Shown here one piece after another: positions 1 to 9,066 of a stretch of 64,000 nucleotides of DNA. The position numbers and the translations under genes are program-made. The stretch is taken from assembly GCF_014636095.1 (NCBI RefSeq), contig NZ_BMDV01000005.1, positions 62,001 to 126,000 of the forward strand, in the 5' to 3' direction. How positions within the stretch are numbered: the first letter of the stretch is position 1; every line of letters starts with the position of its first letter. The notes beneath the pieces were generated by a model. It saw only the letters and a program-made list of their open reading frames with translations. It was not told the DNA's origin and made no database searches. The DNA comes from Acinetobacter modestus (lineage in GTDB: Bacteria; Pseudomonadota; Gammaproteobacteria; Pseudomonadales; Moraxellaceae).

Positions 1-455
1 CAGAAGCAGTATTGTTAGGGTTCAACGTCCGTGCAGATAACACTGCTCGTCAAAAATCTGATCAAGATGGCATCGATATTCGTTATTACAGCGTCATCTA
101 TCATTTAATTGATGATGTAAAAGCTGCAATGAGCGGTAAGCTTGCACCTGAACATCGTGAAACGATCTTGGGTGTTGCAGAAGTACGTGAAGTCTTCCAC
201 TCAAGTAAGTTTGGTGCAGCAGCTGGCTGTATGGTACTTGAAGGTACATTGCATCGTAATAAACCGATTCGCGTATTACGTGATGATGTGGTTGTATTCC
301 AAGGCGAACTTGAATCTCTTCGTCGTTATAAAGAAGTTGTTGAAGAAGTTCGTGCTGGTATGGAATGTGGTCTTGCGGTCAAAGGCTATAAAGACATCAA
401 AGTTAAAGACAAGATCGAAGTCTATGATGTTCAATTGATTAAACGGAGTCTTTAA
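1..455 (+). CDS. infB: Translation initiation factor IF-2, C-terminal part (partial)
   Basis: The reading frame is open from the left edge, so about the last 150 residues of IF-2 are present. IF-2 is the GTPase that brings initiator fMet-tRNA to the 30S subunit; the visible part corresponds to the end of domain III and the C-terminal beta-barrel domain that contacts fMet-tRNA. Recognisable family segments are GFNVRAD near the edge, the VREVF segment and the closing [20 protein letters not shown]. The stop codon overlaps the rbfA start by one base, so the two are translationally coupled, as in the widespread nusA-infB-rbfA operon. The GTPase domain lies outside the window. Identification is firm. 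Confidence 0.96.
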   Translation, partial: EAVLLGFNVRADNTARQKSDQDGIDIRYYSVIYHLIDDVKAAMSGKLAPEHRETILGVAEVREVFHSSKFGAAAGCMVLEGTLHRNKPIRVLRDDVVVFQGELESLRRYKEVVEEVRAGMECGLAVKGYKDIKVKDKIEVYDVQLIKRSL

Positions 456-856
456 TGGCGGGTAGCCAACGCTTAAAGCGCATGGCGGATTCAGTACAAC
501 GTGAGTTGTCTGAGCTGATCCGTCAAGAGCTTAAAGATCCTCGCTTAGGTGGTCTAGTGACCATCTCTGCGGTGAAAGTCAGTGCAGACATGGGTTATGC
601 TGAAGTTTATGTCACTGTGATGGGACGTGAACTTGGTGATGAGCAAAGTGAAGTCGCAAATAAAGAAACTTTAGATGTATTGAATAAAGCTTCTGGTTTC
701 TTGCGTCATGAATTGAGCCGTCGTATCAAGACACGTATTACGCCAAGATTGCGTTTCCATTACGATAAAACCAATGCTTATGGTAACTATATGTTTGGTC
801 TGATCGCGGAAGCTGTGAAGGATCTGCCTGAACAAGGGCAAGACGATAAAGAATAA
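455..856 (+). CDS. rbfA: 30S ribosome-binding factor RbfA
   Basis: A 133-residue protein of normal RbfA length. RbfA binds the immature 30S subunit and assists 16S rRNA 5'-end maturation and cold adaptation. The N-terminal QRLKRMADSVQRELSELIRQ and the early KDPRLG segment are typical, followed by the single KH-like fold. The start codon overlaps the infB stop (TAATG). The gene ends 12 bases before a strong terminator, so it closes the operon; truB, which follows rbfA in enterobacteria, is absent here and rpsO-pnp lie some 31 kb further on. Confidence 0.97.
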   Translation: MAGSQRLKRMADSVQRELSELIRQELKDPRLGGLVTISAVKVSADMGYAEVYVTVMGRELGDEQSEVANKETLDVLNKASGFLRHELSRRIKTRITPRLRFHYDKTNAYGNYMFGLIAEAVKDLPEQGQDDKE

Positions 857-867
857 GTTTTAAAAGG

Positions 868-893
868 AAGCCACCTTCGGGTGGCTTTCTTTT
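868..893 (+). terminator. Rho-independent terminator after rbfA
   Basis: Eight-base-pair GC-rich stem (AAGCCACC pairing with GGTGGCTT) closed by a TTCG tetraloop and followed by a T-rich tract. It ends the infB-rbfA transcript. Confidence 0.93.
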
Positions 894-999
894 GTGCTAT
901 AGATCATTGTGATTGATATGATTTTTTCTATTAAAATTATATCTTTGAGCTAGTTAATTAGTTTAGGCTTTCTAAAAATTAAAAAATACATTGAACTCA

Positions 1000-1028
1000 A
1001 TAAAAAGACCAACTTAAAGTTGATCTTT
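1000..1028 (-). terminator. Terminator of the mrp operon, overlapping the mrpG stop codon
   Basis: Read on the minus strand, AAAGATCAACTT and AAGTTGGTCTTT form a stem of up to 12 pairs (one G-U) followed by a run of five T and ATT. The mrpG stop codon lies inside the hairpin. No other terminator separates the operon from rbfA. Confidence 0.8.
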
Positions 1029-1394
1029 CTTTTCTGTATTACGACGATAACGTTGCCACGGTAGCGGACGATTTAAAGCTTCTGGAACATCACCACTGGT
1101 TGAACGCAAACGTAAATGAATTGCAGCTTGTGCCATCAAATTTGCAGATACTGGGGCAGTAATAAAGGCAAATAAAGTAATCAATAATTCAGCAAAACCG
1201 AAACGACCTTGAGTCGCTCCAAATATCATAGCCGCAATTAAAAAGCTCCCTAAGCCTAGCGTACTTGATTTAGTCGGTGCATGTAGGCGCATGAATAAGT
1301 CGGGTAGGCGAATCATTCCGATTGAACCTACGAGCATGAAAAATGCACCAAAGATCAAAAAGAACGAAATGATAATCTCAAAAATTATTTGCAT
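1014..1394 (-). CDS. mrpG: Mrp-type Na+(K+)/H+ antiporter subunit G
   Basis: A 126-residue membrane protein with three predicted helices, matching the MnhG/MrpG/PhaG family. It is one of the small hydrophobic subunits of the multisubunit cation/proton antiporter in the inner membrane. Family segments visible are GSIGMIRLPDLFMRLHAPTK in the first third and the helix ending TAPVSANLMAQAA. ATG at 1394 is preferred over the in-frame GTG two codons upstream because AAGGAG lies about eight bases before the ATG but only one or two bases before the GTG. It is the last gene of the operon and its stop codon is within the terminator hairpin. Confidence 0.93.
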   Translation of the reverse strand: MQIIFEIIISFFLIFGAFFMLVGSIGMIRLPDLFMRLHAPTKSSTLGLGSFLIAAMIFGATQGRFGFAELLITLFAFITAPVSANLMAQAAIHLRLRSTSGDVPEALNRPLPWQRYRRNTEKKDQL

Positions 1395-1405
1395 AACCAC
1401 TCTCC

Positions 1406-1681
1406 TTAATCAATCACATGTCCAGTGGTAAAATAGCGAGCCAGTGCAACAGTTGAAACGAAACCGAGCATCGCCACCAATAAAGCACCTTCAAATACAT
1501 TGGTACTTGCCCAATAGATACCTAACACCACAATCAAGCATGTTGCATTAAGAAAAAGAGTATCGAGTGCTAACAAGCGATCAACAACAGATGGCCCAAT
1601 GATCATGCGGATGAGACAAAGAAACATGGAGATCGTGATCGCCACTAAACTAATCGCAAGTGCATAAGGTAAAATGGTCAT
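1406..1681 (-). CDS. mrpF: Mrp-type Na+(K+)/H+ antiporter subunit F
   Basis: A 91-residue protein with three predicted transmembrane helices, typical of MrpF/MnhF/PhaF. The segment GPSVVDRLLALDTL after the first helix is the family hallmark. The start overlaps the end of mrpE by four bases (ATGA), indicating translational coupling. In Mrp complexes this small subunit packs beside E and G. No catalytic residues are expected. Confidence 0.93.
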   Translation of the reverse strand: MTILPYALAISLVAITISMFLCLIRMIIGPSVVDRLLALDTLFLNATCLIVVLGIYWASTNVFEGALLVAMLGFVSTVALARYFTTGHVID

Positions 1682-2205
1682 TTCGCTGCTCCTTCTGCAA
1701 TCTTTACATCAAAGATTTCGAGCAAAGGTAGCTCATAACGATTTTTGATGTCTTGAATATCTAATTCAGCATTATCGGTACTGAGTGCATGAACTAAAAT
1801 ATCTCCTCGCTCTTGATCAATCCCTGCGGATACTGTACCTGGTGTCGTTGTAATGATCATTGCGAGTAGAGTATTTACTTGCTCATGCTCAGTTTCTAAT
1901 GGCACGCGATACCATTTTGGATGCAACTCATCCATTGGTCCAAGCACCATTTTAGCTACACGAAAGTTTGAAATCACAATATCCCATAACACCACAAAAA
2001 AAAGTTTGATTGCAGGAAACCAATGAATATGTGGTGTACGTGCAATAAAAGGGCTTACCAAACGTGAAACAAAGATACCTAATAGAATTGCGATAAAAAT
2101 ATCTGTGATGTCTAAACTATGTGACAGCATGAGCCAAGTCACAAAAATTAAAAATGATACAAAGGGGTGGGGAAACCAACGATCAAGCAAAGCACGTTTT
2201 TGCAT
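1678..2205 (-). CDS. mrpE: Mrp-type Na+(K+)/H+ antiporter subunit E
   Basis: A 175-residue protein with two or three N-terminal hydrophobic segments and a soluble C-terminal domain, the usual architecture of MrpE/MnhE/PhaE. The segment LLAMIITTTPGTVSAGI in the middle is the family signature. The start codon overlaps the mrpD stop by one base and the stop region overlaps the mrpF start, so the whole cluster is tightly coupled. Length is normal. Confidence 0.93.
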   Translation of the reverse strand: MQKRALLDRWFPHPFVSFLIFVTWLMLSHSLDITDIFIAILLGIFVSRLVSPFIARTPHIHWFPAIKLFFVVLWDIVISNFRVAKMVLGPMDELHPKWYRVPLETEHEQVNTLLAMIITTTPGTVSAGIDQERGDILVHALSTDNAELDIQDIKNRYELPLLEIFDVKIAEGAAK

Positions 2206-4016
2206 TAGTGTTCCTCCATCGGTTTTAATTGTGTAGCATTTGGAATAGTTGGATTCGACAAAGTTTGTTCTGCAATTTGACGTTGTTTATACTCCGAAAT
2301 ATGCTCACCTTGTAGCGTCGGTTTTGAGATAACATCTGGAATTAATACCGCATTATGATCTTCAACCTCACCGCCATATTTAGTTTCAGGCAAATATGCT
2401 GCATCAAATGGCTGCACGCTAATGGCACGACCTTGACTATCATGTTTTAGAATCGCTTGTTGATAAAGCGCATGATTTTGAATTTGTTGTGCAGTTGAAG
2501 TTGTATAACTCTGAATTGGTGCTGCAAATACAACATAACTCATCAAAGCAATCAGTAGTACATAGATTGCTTTGTCATTCCGATTAGGAGCTGTATCAGG
2601 TAGTGCTTGATAAGCGGTATATGCTGGTTCTTTAGAATTTTCTTCGGGTGGGCTAGCACGCCAAAAAAGGATAAAACCAACACGTGTGAATGCGATAATG
2701 CTAAGTAAGCTAACAATCAAAATAACAGCAATAATCCAACCTTGATAAGGCGTTTCAGCAGTAGCCTGTAAGATAAAAACTTTACCTAAGAAACCGCTGA
2801 AAGGGGGTAAACCTGCCATCATTAATGCAATGGTAAAATAAGTAAAAGCAGCCGCTTTTTCCTGTTTGATTTTCGGTGCAACTTTTAAATGATCTTTGAA
2901 TGAACCACGTTGCGCAGTCATCCAACCACAAAATAAATAGAATGCAGCCGCAATTAGGGTACTGTGGACTAAATAATACAATGCTGCTGACCATGCTTGG
3001 GTATTAAACATGGCAATAGCGATGAGTAATGTTCCAATCGATGACAACACCATAAAGCCAACAAAACGGCGTAAGCGTTCAGCAGCAATTGCACCGATTA
3101 CACCATAGAATGAAGTAATCAAACCAATCATTAATAAGCAGTTTTTGAAAATACTCTGTGCCATTGCATCATCAAAAACAGTACCATTGACACGTAGAAT
3201 GGCATAAATACCAACTTTGGTCATAATAGTAAAAATTGCAGCAACGGGTGTGCTCGCGACTGCATAGGTTTTTGGTAGCCAAAAGCCGACAGGTAACATT
3301 GCTGCTTTGATCCCAAATACCACAAAGAGTAACAAGCCACCAGCGATTGCAAGTTTATGTTGATCACTGTCTAAGGTTGGGATAAGGCGACTCACATCAG
3401 CCATATTTAAACTACCAACACTGCCGTAGATCATCCCTAAACCAATCAAAAATAGCGCTGATGCGAGTAAGTTAATCGTGACGTAATGTATACCTAGCTG
3501 GAAACGTGGTCGCCCTTGACCATGTAATAGCAATACATAAGATGCCATTAACAGGATTTCAAAAAACACGAATAAGTTAAATAAGTCACCTGTCAGGAAT
3601 GCACCCGTTATACCCATTAACAAAAAATGGAACATGGTGTGGAAATAGCGCCCACGTGTATCCCAGTTATCACTTGCATACCAAATGACTGGCACTGCAA
3701 GTGCATAAGTGAGCACCAACATGAATGCAGCGAGGCGATCTAGAACTAAAACAATTCCAAAAGGAGCTGACCATTCACCAAGTTGATAAACGGTAACTTG
3801 ACCTGTATTGGCGATCATCAAATAACTGATTGCTGTGATTAAGCCTAGAAGTGCAGAACCTAAACTAATGCCACGTCGCCAAGGTTGGCGCCAATCCTGT
3901 TTTAGGGAACCGGAACCAGGATTGCCTAATAAAAGTAATAAAAAACTCGTAAATGCTGGAATCAAAATACTTAAAATTGGAGTATGAGCATGCCAAAAAT
4001 TATTGAAATCAAACAT
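2205..4016 (-). CDS. mrpD: Mrp-type Na+(K+)/H+ antiporter subunit D (NuoN/NuoL-like)
   Basis: A 603-residue polytopic protein of the proton-translocating NADH dehydrogenase subunit family. The conserved segment FNLFVFFEILLMASY, with the helix-5 glutamate, and GIKAAMLPVGFWLPKTYAVA, with the helix-7 lysine region, are present, so the proton pathway looks intact. The last 120 residues or so are a polar tail (YTAYQALPDTAP onward) longer than in many MrpD proteins. It lies between mrpC and mrpE with one-base overlaps on both sides and needs the other subunits for antiport. Confidence 0.95.
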   Translation of the reverse strand: MFDFNNFWHAHTPILSILIPAFTSFLLLLLGNPGSGSLKQDWRQPWRRGISLGSALLGLITAISYLMIANTGQVTVYQLGEWSAPFGIVLVLDRLAAFMLVLTYALAVPVIWYASDNWDTRGRYFHTMFHFLLMGITGAFLTGDLFNLFVFFEILLMASYVLLLHGQGRPRFQLGIHYVTINLLASALFLIGLGMIYGSVGSLNMADVSRLIPTLDSDQHKLAIAGGLLLFVVFGIKAAMLPVGFWLPKTYAVASTPVAAIFTIMTKVGIYAILRVNGTVFDDAMAQSIFKNCLLMIGLITSFYGVIGAIAAERLRRFVGFMVLSSIGTLLIAIAMFNTQAWSAALYYLVHSTLIAAAFYLFCGWMTAQRGSFKDHLKVAPKIKQEKAAAFTYFTIALMMAGLPPFSGFLGKVFILQATAETPYQGWIIAVILIVSLLSIIAFTRVGFILFWRASPPEENSKEPAYTAYQALPDTAPNRNDKAIYVLLIALMSYVVFAAPIQSYTTSTAQQIQNHALYQQAILKHDSQGRAISVQPFDAAYLPETKYGGEVEDHNAVLIPDVISKPTLQGEHISEYKQRQIAEQTLSNPTIPNATQLKPMEEH

Positions 4017-4384
4017 TATGGCTCATCCTTACGTGGGTCATAAGTCACAGTTGGTTCTTCTTTGGAGTCAACATGATCTGTTCCAGATTCATAGCGACTG
4101 CGTAAAGCAAGCTGTACAATAAAAGCGGTTGTTGCAAAACCAATCACAATCGCAGTGAGTACCAACGCTTGCGGTAACGGATCTGTTACTTTAGTTGTTT
4201 CTGTAATGATTGCAGGTGCATTAATTTGAATACGACCGACTGCAAATAAAAATAAATTTACGGCATAACCGATCATGGCCAGACCGAGTACGACAGGAAA
4301 GGTTCTGGCACGTAAAATTAAATAGATGCCTGTTGCTGTTAGCAGACCAATTCCCGAAGCGAGCAAAAATTCAATACTAACCAT
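4016..4384 (-). CDS. mrpC: Mrp-type Na+(K+)/H+ antiporter subunit C (NuoK-like)
   Basis: A 122-residue protein with three transmembrane helices, homologous to NuoK. Hallmarks are the N-terminal GIYLILRARTFPVVLGLAMI and the central DPLPQALVLTAIVIGFATTA. It starts two bases after the mrpA stop. As in other C subunits, a short charged C-terminal tail follows the last helix. Identification is firm. Confidence 0.95.
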   Translation of the reverse strand: MVSIEFLLASGIGLLTATGIYLILRARTFPVVLGLAMIGYAVNLFLFAVGRIQINAPAIITETTKVTDPLPQALVLTAIVIGFATTAFIVQLALRSRYESGTDHVDSKEEPTVTYDPRKDEP

Positions 4385-4386
4385 TT

Positions 4387-7230
4387 TTATTTATCTCCAC
4401 TTGGAACAGGTCCAGACATACTTGAGTGACGCGAATCACCTAAGACTGAAATTAGCAGCATTGTCGCGCCAACAACGGTCATATAAACCCCGAGATCAAA
4501 TGACACAGCCGAAGCTAAATGCATTTTTCCAAATAATGGCGGTTCTATATAAATATGTGCTGTTGTTAAGAATGGGCGTGCCCAAAACCAAGCTGCAATA
4601 CCCGTTAAACCTGCAATTGCTAAACCTGAGCCAATCCAAATTTCATATAAACGACCAGATTTTGCTTTGATCAGTTGTTCAGTTCTATCTTGACCTAAAA
4701 CAATATATTGAATGATGAGTGCCATTGCCGTAATCAGACCTGCAATGAAGCCACCCCCTGGATAGTTATGACCACGCATGAAAATGTAGATACTGACGAC
4801 AAGGGCGAGGGGAAGTACCCATGAGGCTGAAATACGTAACATCAATGGTGAAGGGTTAAAACGATAAGATAAACCTTGTGTCATGGTGGTGCCATGTGCA
4901 CGCATACCATCCATGAGACACAGTGCTCCTATTGCCGCAATACCCAATACTGTAATTTCACCGAAGGTATCAAAACCACGGAAATCAACTAGAATGACAT
5001 TGACGACGTTTGAACCACCGCCTAATGGGAGAGATTGCTGTAAGAAGAACCATGAGATTGAATTATGTTCTCGCGTTAATATTAGCCATGTAATCCAACC
5101 AATACCGATACCACCTGCGATTGCTAAGCTTGCATCTCGCCAGCGGCGTGGACGGCTCGATTCGTAAGGGGTTAACTGCGGTAATAACGATAAGCTCATC
5201 AACAATAAAACGGTGGTAACAACATCAACAGTAATCTGCGTGAGTGCAAGATCTGGTGCAGATAGAGTGACAAACACCATGGTGACGACAAGTCCAACAG
5301 CACCACTAATTAAAACAGCTTTAATCCGTTCGTGGTGGAACCACAACATCATCCAACAGCCAGAGAATAATGTGAGCCATAAGACCACAGCAATCCATGG
5401 GGCATGGGTAAGCTCACGTGTGCCAGTTGTTAAACCCTGATTAAATAAAGGTAAACCCACCATAATGATGCTAAAGAAAACAATCCAAAGAAGATAGCTT
5501 TGTAGAGAACCTGTTTCAGTCTTTTGTTTGATTTTTCGACTGGTAAGTAAAAGATGCTTCAGGAATGATTCAAATAAAAGTTTGCCTTGGAATTTACCTA
5601 AATAAGGATCTAAGTCAATTTTACGCAAACGCTCATTTTTAATGAGGCTAAAGTAAAATAAACCACCACCCATCAATGCAACCAGACTCATGATTAAAGG
5701 TGCATTAATACCGTGCCAAATCGCTAAATGAACACCCTCAAATTCAGGTTGAGCCAAACTCGCACGCGTTACACTATTCACGACTGTTCCAGCCAATAGT
5801 GCAGGCAGAATGCCGACCAGAATACATAATGTAGCTAATATAATCGCTGGTAAGCGCATTCCGAGTGGTGGTTCGTGCGCATCTTTATTAGGAACGTGTT
5901 TACCAATCCCACCATCAAAGAACACACCATGTACCAAGCGAATAGAATAAGTAACAGCAAAAATACCGGATAAAGTTGCAACGATCGCTGCAATTATCAT
6001 TACTGGGCCTGATAGGTTTGCCAGTAATTCCGTAAAGAACATCTCTTTGGAAATAAAGCCATTGGTCAGCGGTACACCAGCCATCGAAGCAGCGGTGATC
6101 ATGGTTAGGGTACCTGTGAACGGAAGGAGTTGCCAGATACCACTGAGCTTACGTAAATCACGTGTTCCTGTTTCATGATCAATAATGCCTGCAATCATGA
6201 AAAGAGCAGCTTTGAATGTTGCATGATTAATGATATGAAAGATTGCTGCTGCAACAGCGAGTGGTGAACCGATGCCGAGTAAACAAACAATCAAACCTAA
6301 ATGGCTGATGGTTGAATAAGCTAAAAGCCCTTTGAGATCTTCTTTAAATATGGCGAAACCCGCTGCCATACATAAAGTGAATAAACCGACGAAGGTTACG
6401 ATATTGTGGTACAACGCTGCCCCAATAAAGAGCGGAGCTAAGCGGGCTAATAAAAATATACCTGCTTTCACCATTGTTGCTGAATGGAGGTAGGCTGAAA
6501 CAGGCGTAGGTGCTGCCATTGCATTTGGCAACCAAAAGTGAAATGGGAATTGCGCACTTTTGGTAAATGCACCTAGTAAAATGAGCAGTAGAGTGGGAAC
6601 GAATAATTGATGCTGCTGAATAGACTCTTTCATTAACACCAATTGGTCAATCTGGTAAGTACCTGTCATCTGTCCTAAGAGGACAAAGCCCCCTAGCATC
6701 GCCAAACCGCCCATCCCTGTGATCGTGAGTGCCATACGCGCGCCACGTTGGGCGGCATCATATTGACTCCAATAGCCCACGAGCAAGAATGAAGAAATAC
6801 TGGTCAGTTCCCAAAACACCAGTAAGATAATCAAATTGTTGGAGAGTGAAATTCCAAGCATAGCCGCCATGAATAGCATGAGCAACTGATACAGTTTACT
6901 GAGTGAGTTTTTGGGGCTGAGATAATAATAGGCATAAATATAAATCAGTGTGCCGATCCCACTAATGAGTAAACCGAACAATAATCCTAATGCATCAAGG
7001 CGAAAACTAAGATTGATGCCCAGTTGTGGAAGCCATTCCCAACTCTGTTGCAGGGCATTACCCTGTAAAACCGTTTCAGCTTGGCTAAGCAGTAAAATAA
7101 AACAACTCAGGCTAATGCTAATTGCTCCAATTGCCGTCATACCCCGTGAAATACGTTGCAATTGTGAGACAAGGGTTGTGCCAAGTATGAGTGGTAATAA
7201 AATAATAATCGGTAGCACACTGGTATCCAT
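4387..7230 (-). CDS. mrpA: Mrp-type Na+(K+)/H+ antiporter fused subunit A/B
   Basis: A 947-residue polytopic protein, the first gene of the operon. The N-terminal two thirds is the NuoL-like A domain: LLVFWELTSISSFLLVGYW carries the helix-5 glutamate and GAFTKSAQFPFHFWLPNAM the helix-7 lysine region. The C-terminal part, from about residue 780 (SWVLPLALVVSIYIFMRGHN, then PGGGFIAGLITAMALI), is MrpB fused in frame. This fusion with separate C to G genes is the proteobacterial 'group 2' arrangement, consistent with there being no free mrpB. Function: exchange of Na+ or K+ for protons, giving alkali and salt tolerance. A hairpin sits directly before the start codon (see 7240-7259). Confidence 0.95.
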   Translation of the reverse strand: MDTSVLPIIILLPLILGTTLVSQLQRISRGMTAIGAISISLSCFILLLSQAETVLQGNALQQSWEWLPQLGINLSFRLDALGLLFGLLISGIGTLIYIYAYYYLSPKNSLSKLYQLLMLFMAAMLGISLSNNLIILLVFWELTSISSFLLVGYWSQYDAAQRGARMALTITGMGGLAMLGGFVLLGQMTGTYQIDQLVLMKESIQQHQLFVPTLLLILLGAFTKSAQFPFHFWLPNAMAAPTPVSAYLHSATMVKAGIFLLARLAPLFIGAALYHNIVTFVGLFTLCMAAGFAIFKEDLKGLLAYSTISHLGLIVCLLGIGSPLAVAAAIFHIINHATFKAALFMIAGIIDHETGTRDLRKLSGIWQLLPFTGTLTMITAASMAGVPLTNGFISKEMFFTELLANLSGPVMIIAAIVATLSGIFAVTYSIRLVHGVFFDGGIGKHVPNKDAHEPPLGMRLPAIILATLCILVGILPALLAGTVVNSVTRASLAQPEFEGVHLAIWHGINAPLIMSLVALMGGGLFYFSLIKNERLRKIDLDPYLGKFQGKLLFESFLKHLLLTSRKIKQKTETGSLQSYLLWIVFFSIIMVGLPLFNQGLTTGTRELTHAPWIAVVLWLTLFSGCWMMLWFHHERIKAVLISGAVGLVVTMVFVTLSAPDLALTQITVDVVTTVLLLMSLSLLPQLTPYESSRPRRWRDASLAIAGGIGIGWITWLILTREHNSISWFFLQQSLPLGGGSNVVNVILVDFRGFDTFGEITVLGIAAIGALCLMDGMRAHGTTMTQGLSYRFNPSPLMLRISASWVLPLALVVSIYIFMRGHNYPGGGFIAGLITAMALIIQYIVLGQDRTEQLIKAKSGRLYEIWIGSGLAIAGLTGIAAWFWARPFLTTAHIYIEPPLFGKMHLASAVSFDLGVYMTVVGATMLLISVLGDSRHSSMSGPVPSGDK

Positions 7231-7239
7231 GTCGATGAT

Positions 7240-7259
7240 TTAGGTCGAGAGAGACCTAA
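7240..7259 (-). repeat. Inverted repeat abutting the mrpA start
   Basis: Perfect 7-bp arms TTAGGTC and GACCTAA around six bases, ending about ten bases before the mrpA ATG. No clear Shine-Dalgarno stands between hairpin and start, so the hairpin occupies the ribosome entry region of the mrp mRNA. Its regulatory role is inference. Confidence 0.5.
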
Positions 7260-7345
7260 TGGTGGATTTTCTTCCAAGACTTAAGGCGTTCAAAGAGAAA
7301 GCCAAAGTTTCAAGTCTCGAAACCCAATCAAGTTAACGGAAAGAG

Positions 7346-7366
7346 CAAGTTGTATTGCACAACTTG
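7346..7366. repeat. Inverted repeat in the mrp 5' leader
   Basis: CAAGTTGT and ACAACTTG are perfect 8-bp arms around ATTGC. It lies about 15 to 35 bases downstream of the proposed mrp -10, so it could be an operator or an mRNA hairpin. Nothing in the sequence decides between these. Confidence 0.5.
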
Positions 7367-7380
7367 AAAGTAAAAAATGA

Positions 7381-7408
7381 ATTTTATTTTACTATAAAAA
7401 ATCAACAA
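7381..7408 (-). promoter_or_regulatory. Probable mrp operon promoter
   Basis: On the minus strand, TTGTTG (-35) and TAAAAT (-10) are separated by 16 bases. This would give a leader of about 145 nt before mrpA, containing the two inverted repeats listed. The rest of the gene-free stretch 7231-7659 is AT-rich with no recognisable gene beyond a 21-codon ORF near 7632. Confidence 0.45.
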
Positions 7409-7659
7409 AAATCTGATGTTATTACATGAAACTAACAACATCTTTGTCGCTAAAACTTGTCTATCAATGTTTTTTGTTCGCTATTTAATTGAATATTTTC
7501 CATTCGATTATCTGTATACATAAGAGGGATGGAGATCTGGTCTTGGATCAAATGCGTATCCCTACAATCTAGTGTTCAGGTATATAAGACCTATTCAAAA
7601 GAAAAAATTGACCTCTAGTTTATAAGGATTAATGATGCAATCAATCTTAAAGCCCAATC

Positions 7660-9042
7660 TTAAAGTGATGTCTCTTGAGGGGTATCATCAATTTTAAGTA
7701 GATGAAGCAAATTACTCTTTTCTTGCTCATCAAGCGCTTGGATTTGATGAAAGAGTTCATCAACTTTACTGACCAAATTTTCTGATTCTAATAAGTTTTG
7801 ATTCTGCTGCAAGGGAATGCTTTCTGATTGGCTTAACTCATTATAGAGTTGTGAAAGTTGTTGTTGAGATTTCTCAAGATTAATCTCATAAATTTCTTTA
7901 TCACCTAACCTTAAGCATTGATATTCTAAAGCATGTTCTAATAATTCATCGCGATTGCCTGAAGCAATAATTTGCAGTCTTGGAAATGCTTGATGCAAAC
8001 GCTCTAAAATTTCAGCACTCATATTTTGATCTAATTGATGCTCAATTTGATCAATTAATAATATGCCTTCACCTTCTAAACATGGGTCGAAACAATGTGG
8101 ATTAAGCAAGCATAAACGACGTGTAATATCACCTACCAATGCAATCCATGATTTAAGAGAGGCCGATAATTGCTGAAAGGGAATGGTCTGATCTTTGTAA
8201 CGCACCATTAATTGAAGTTTAGGAATATATTGAATATAGATATCATGCAATTCTGGAAAGATGGTATGTAAGCTTTTTTTCAGCGCATATAAATTAGGTG
8301 CTGAAAGTTGTTTAGGATGATTCATCAGTTCTTGTTGTAACTGCTGCAAAACCTCTGATTGATTCTGCTGACCGAAATCGTTGCCAATAAGACGTCTGAC
8401 GATATGGGCAGAGTGAGCATTTTCAACATCACTGATTTCCCGTAGCCACTCAAAGAAACGCGCAAAAGTTGTGTATGGAATCGCTGTTAAATCGTAGGCA
8501 GCAATATCTTGTAGTGTTCCTGGCGCATTCTTGCTTTGTAAATTAACTTCTTGTACAAAACGTTCGGCAGGATAATACGCAATTAACGGTAATCCAAATA
8601 ATGGATCTTGAAGACTAGTTTTTTGGTATAGCGATACCATTTGATCAAGTTGCTGCGTTTCAACTTGGCTAATTCCAACGCCTTGACTGTTAAATGTTTT
8701 AAATAACTTCCAACTACAGTTCTGAGTGTCAGTCGTTTGTGCAGAGCTACTTTCTGGTAGATGATGATTTAATTCGCTACTCATTCTAACTTGGACTTGA
8801 ACTTTGGCTTGTAAGCGTGTCAACAAAATATCTTGATCAGCAATCACCACACCTGCGGTGCGAATATCTTTATAACGTGCGGAAAACCACGTTAAGGCTT
8901 GATAGATATTTTTTAAAATTGTAGTTTTGCCTGTAGCTTGCTCACCTAAAATAAGTGTAATTGGACGTTGAGTCGGTTGAAATTCAATAGTTAAGTCGCG
9001 AAACATGCCAACATGTTTAAATAGCACTGATTCAAGTTGCAT
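7660..9042 (-). CDS. RecF-like AAA/ABC-type ATPase with degenerate catalytic motifs
   Basis: A 460-residue single-chain ATPase of the RecF/AAA_23 type. Walker A GEQATGKTT is intact near residue 33, and the YYPAERFV segment near residue 175 is typical of this family. The rest of the active site is altered: the signature motif reads LSASLKSWIALVGDI where relatives have LSDG, Walker B reads GILLIDQIE with Gln in place of the catalytic Glu, and the H-switch reads IIASGNRDE without histidine. It may therefore bind but hydrolyse ATP poorly. The C-terminal 90 residues are Gln/Leu-rich, possibly coiled coil. It starts 24 bp after a UvrD-like helicase gene, with GGGAGAG as ribosome site, so the two are probably co-transcribed. 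No nuclease or TOPRIM domain is visible. Cellular role unknown. Confidence 0.8.
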   Translation of the reverse strand: MQLESVLFKHVGMFRDLTIEFQPTQRPITLILGEQATGKTTILKNIYQALTWFSARYKDIRTAGVVIADQDILLTRLQAKVQVQVRMSSELNHHLPESSSAQTTDTQNCSWKLFKTFNSQGVGISQVETQQLDQMVSLYQKTSLQDPLFGLPLIAYYPAERFVQEVNLQSKNAPGTLQDIAAYDLTAIPYTTFARFFEWLREISDVENAHSAHIVRRLIGNDFGQQNQSEVLQQLQQELMNHPKQLSAPNLYALKKSLHTIFPELHDIYIQYIPKLQLMVRYKDQTIPFQQLSASLKSWIALVGDITRRLCLLNPHCFDPCLEGEGILLIDQIEHQLDQNMSAEILERLHQAFPRLQIIASGNRDELLEHALEYQCLRLGDKEIYEINLEKSQQQLSQLYNELSQSESIPLQQNQNLLESENLVSKVDELFHQIQALDEQEKSNLLHLLKIDDTPQETSL

Positions 9043-9066
9043 AAGCTCTCCCTGAACATAAGCGCT

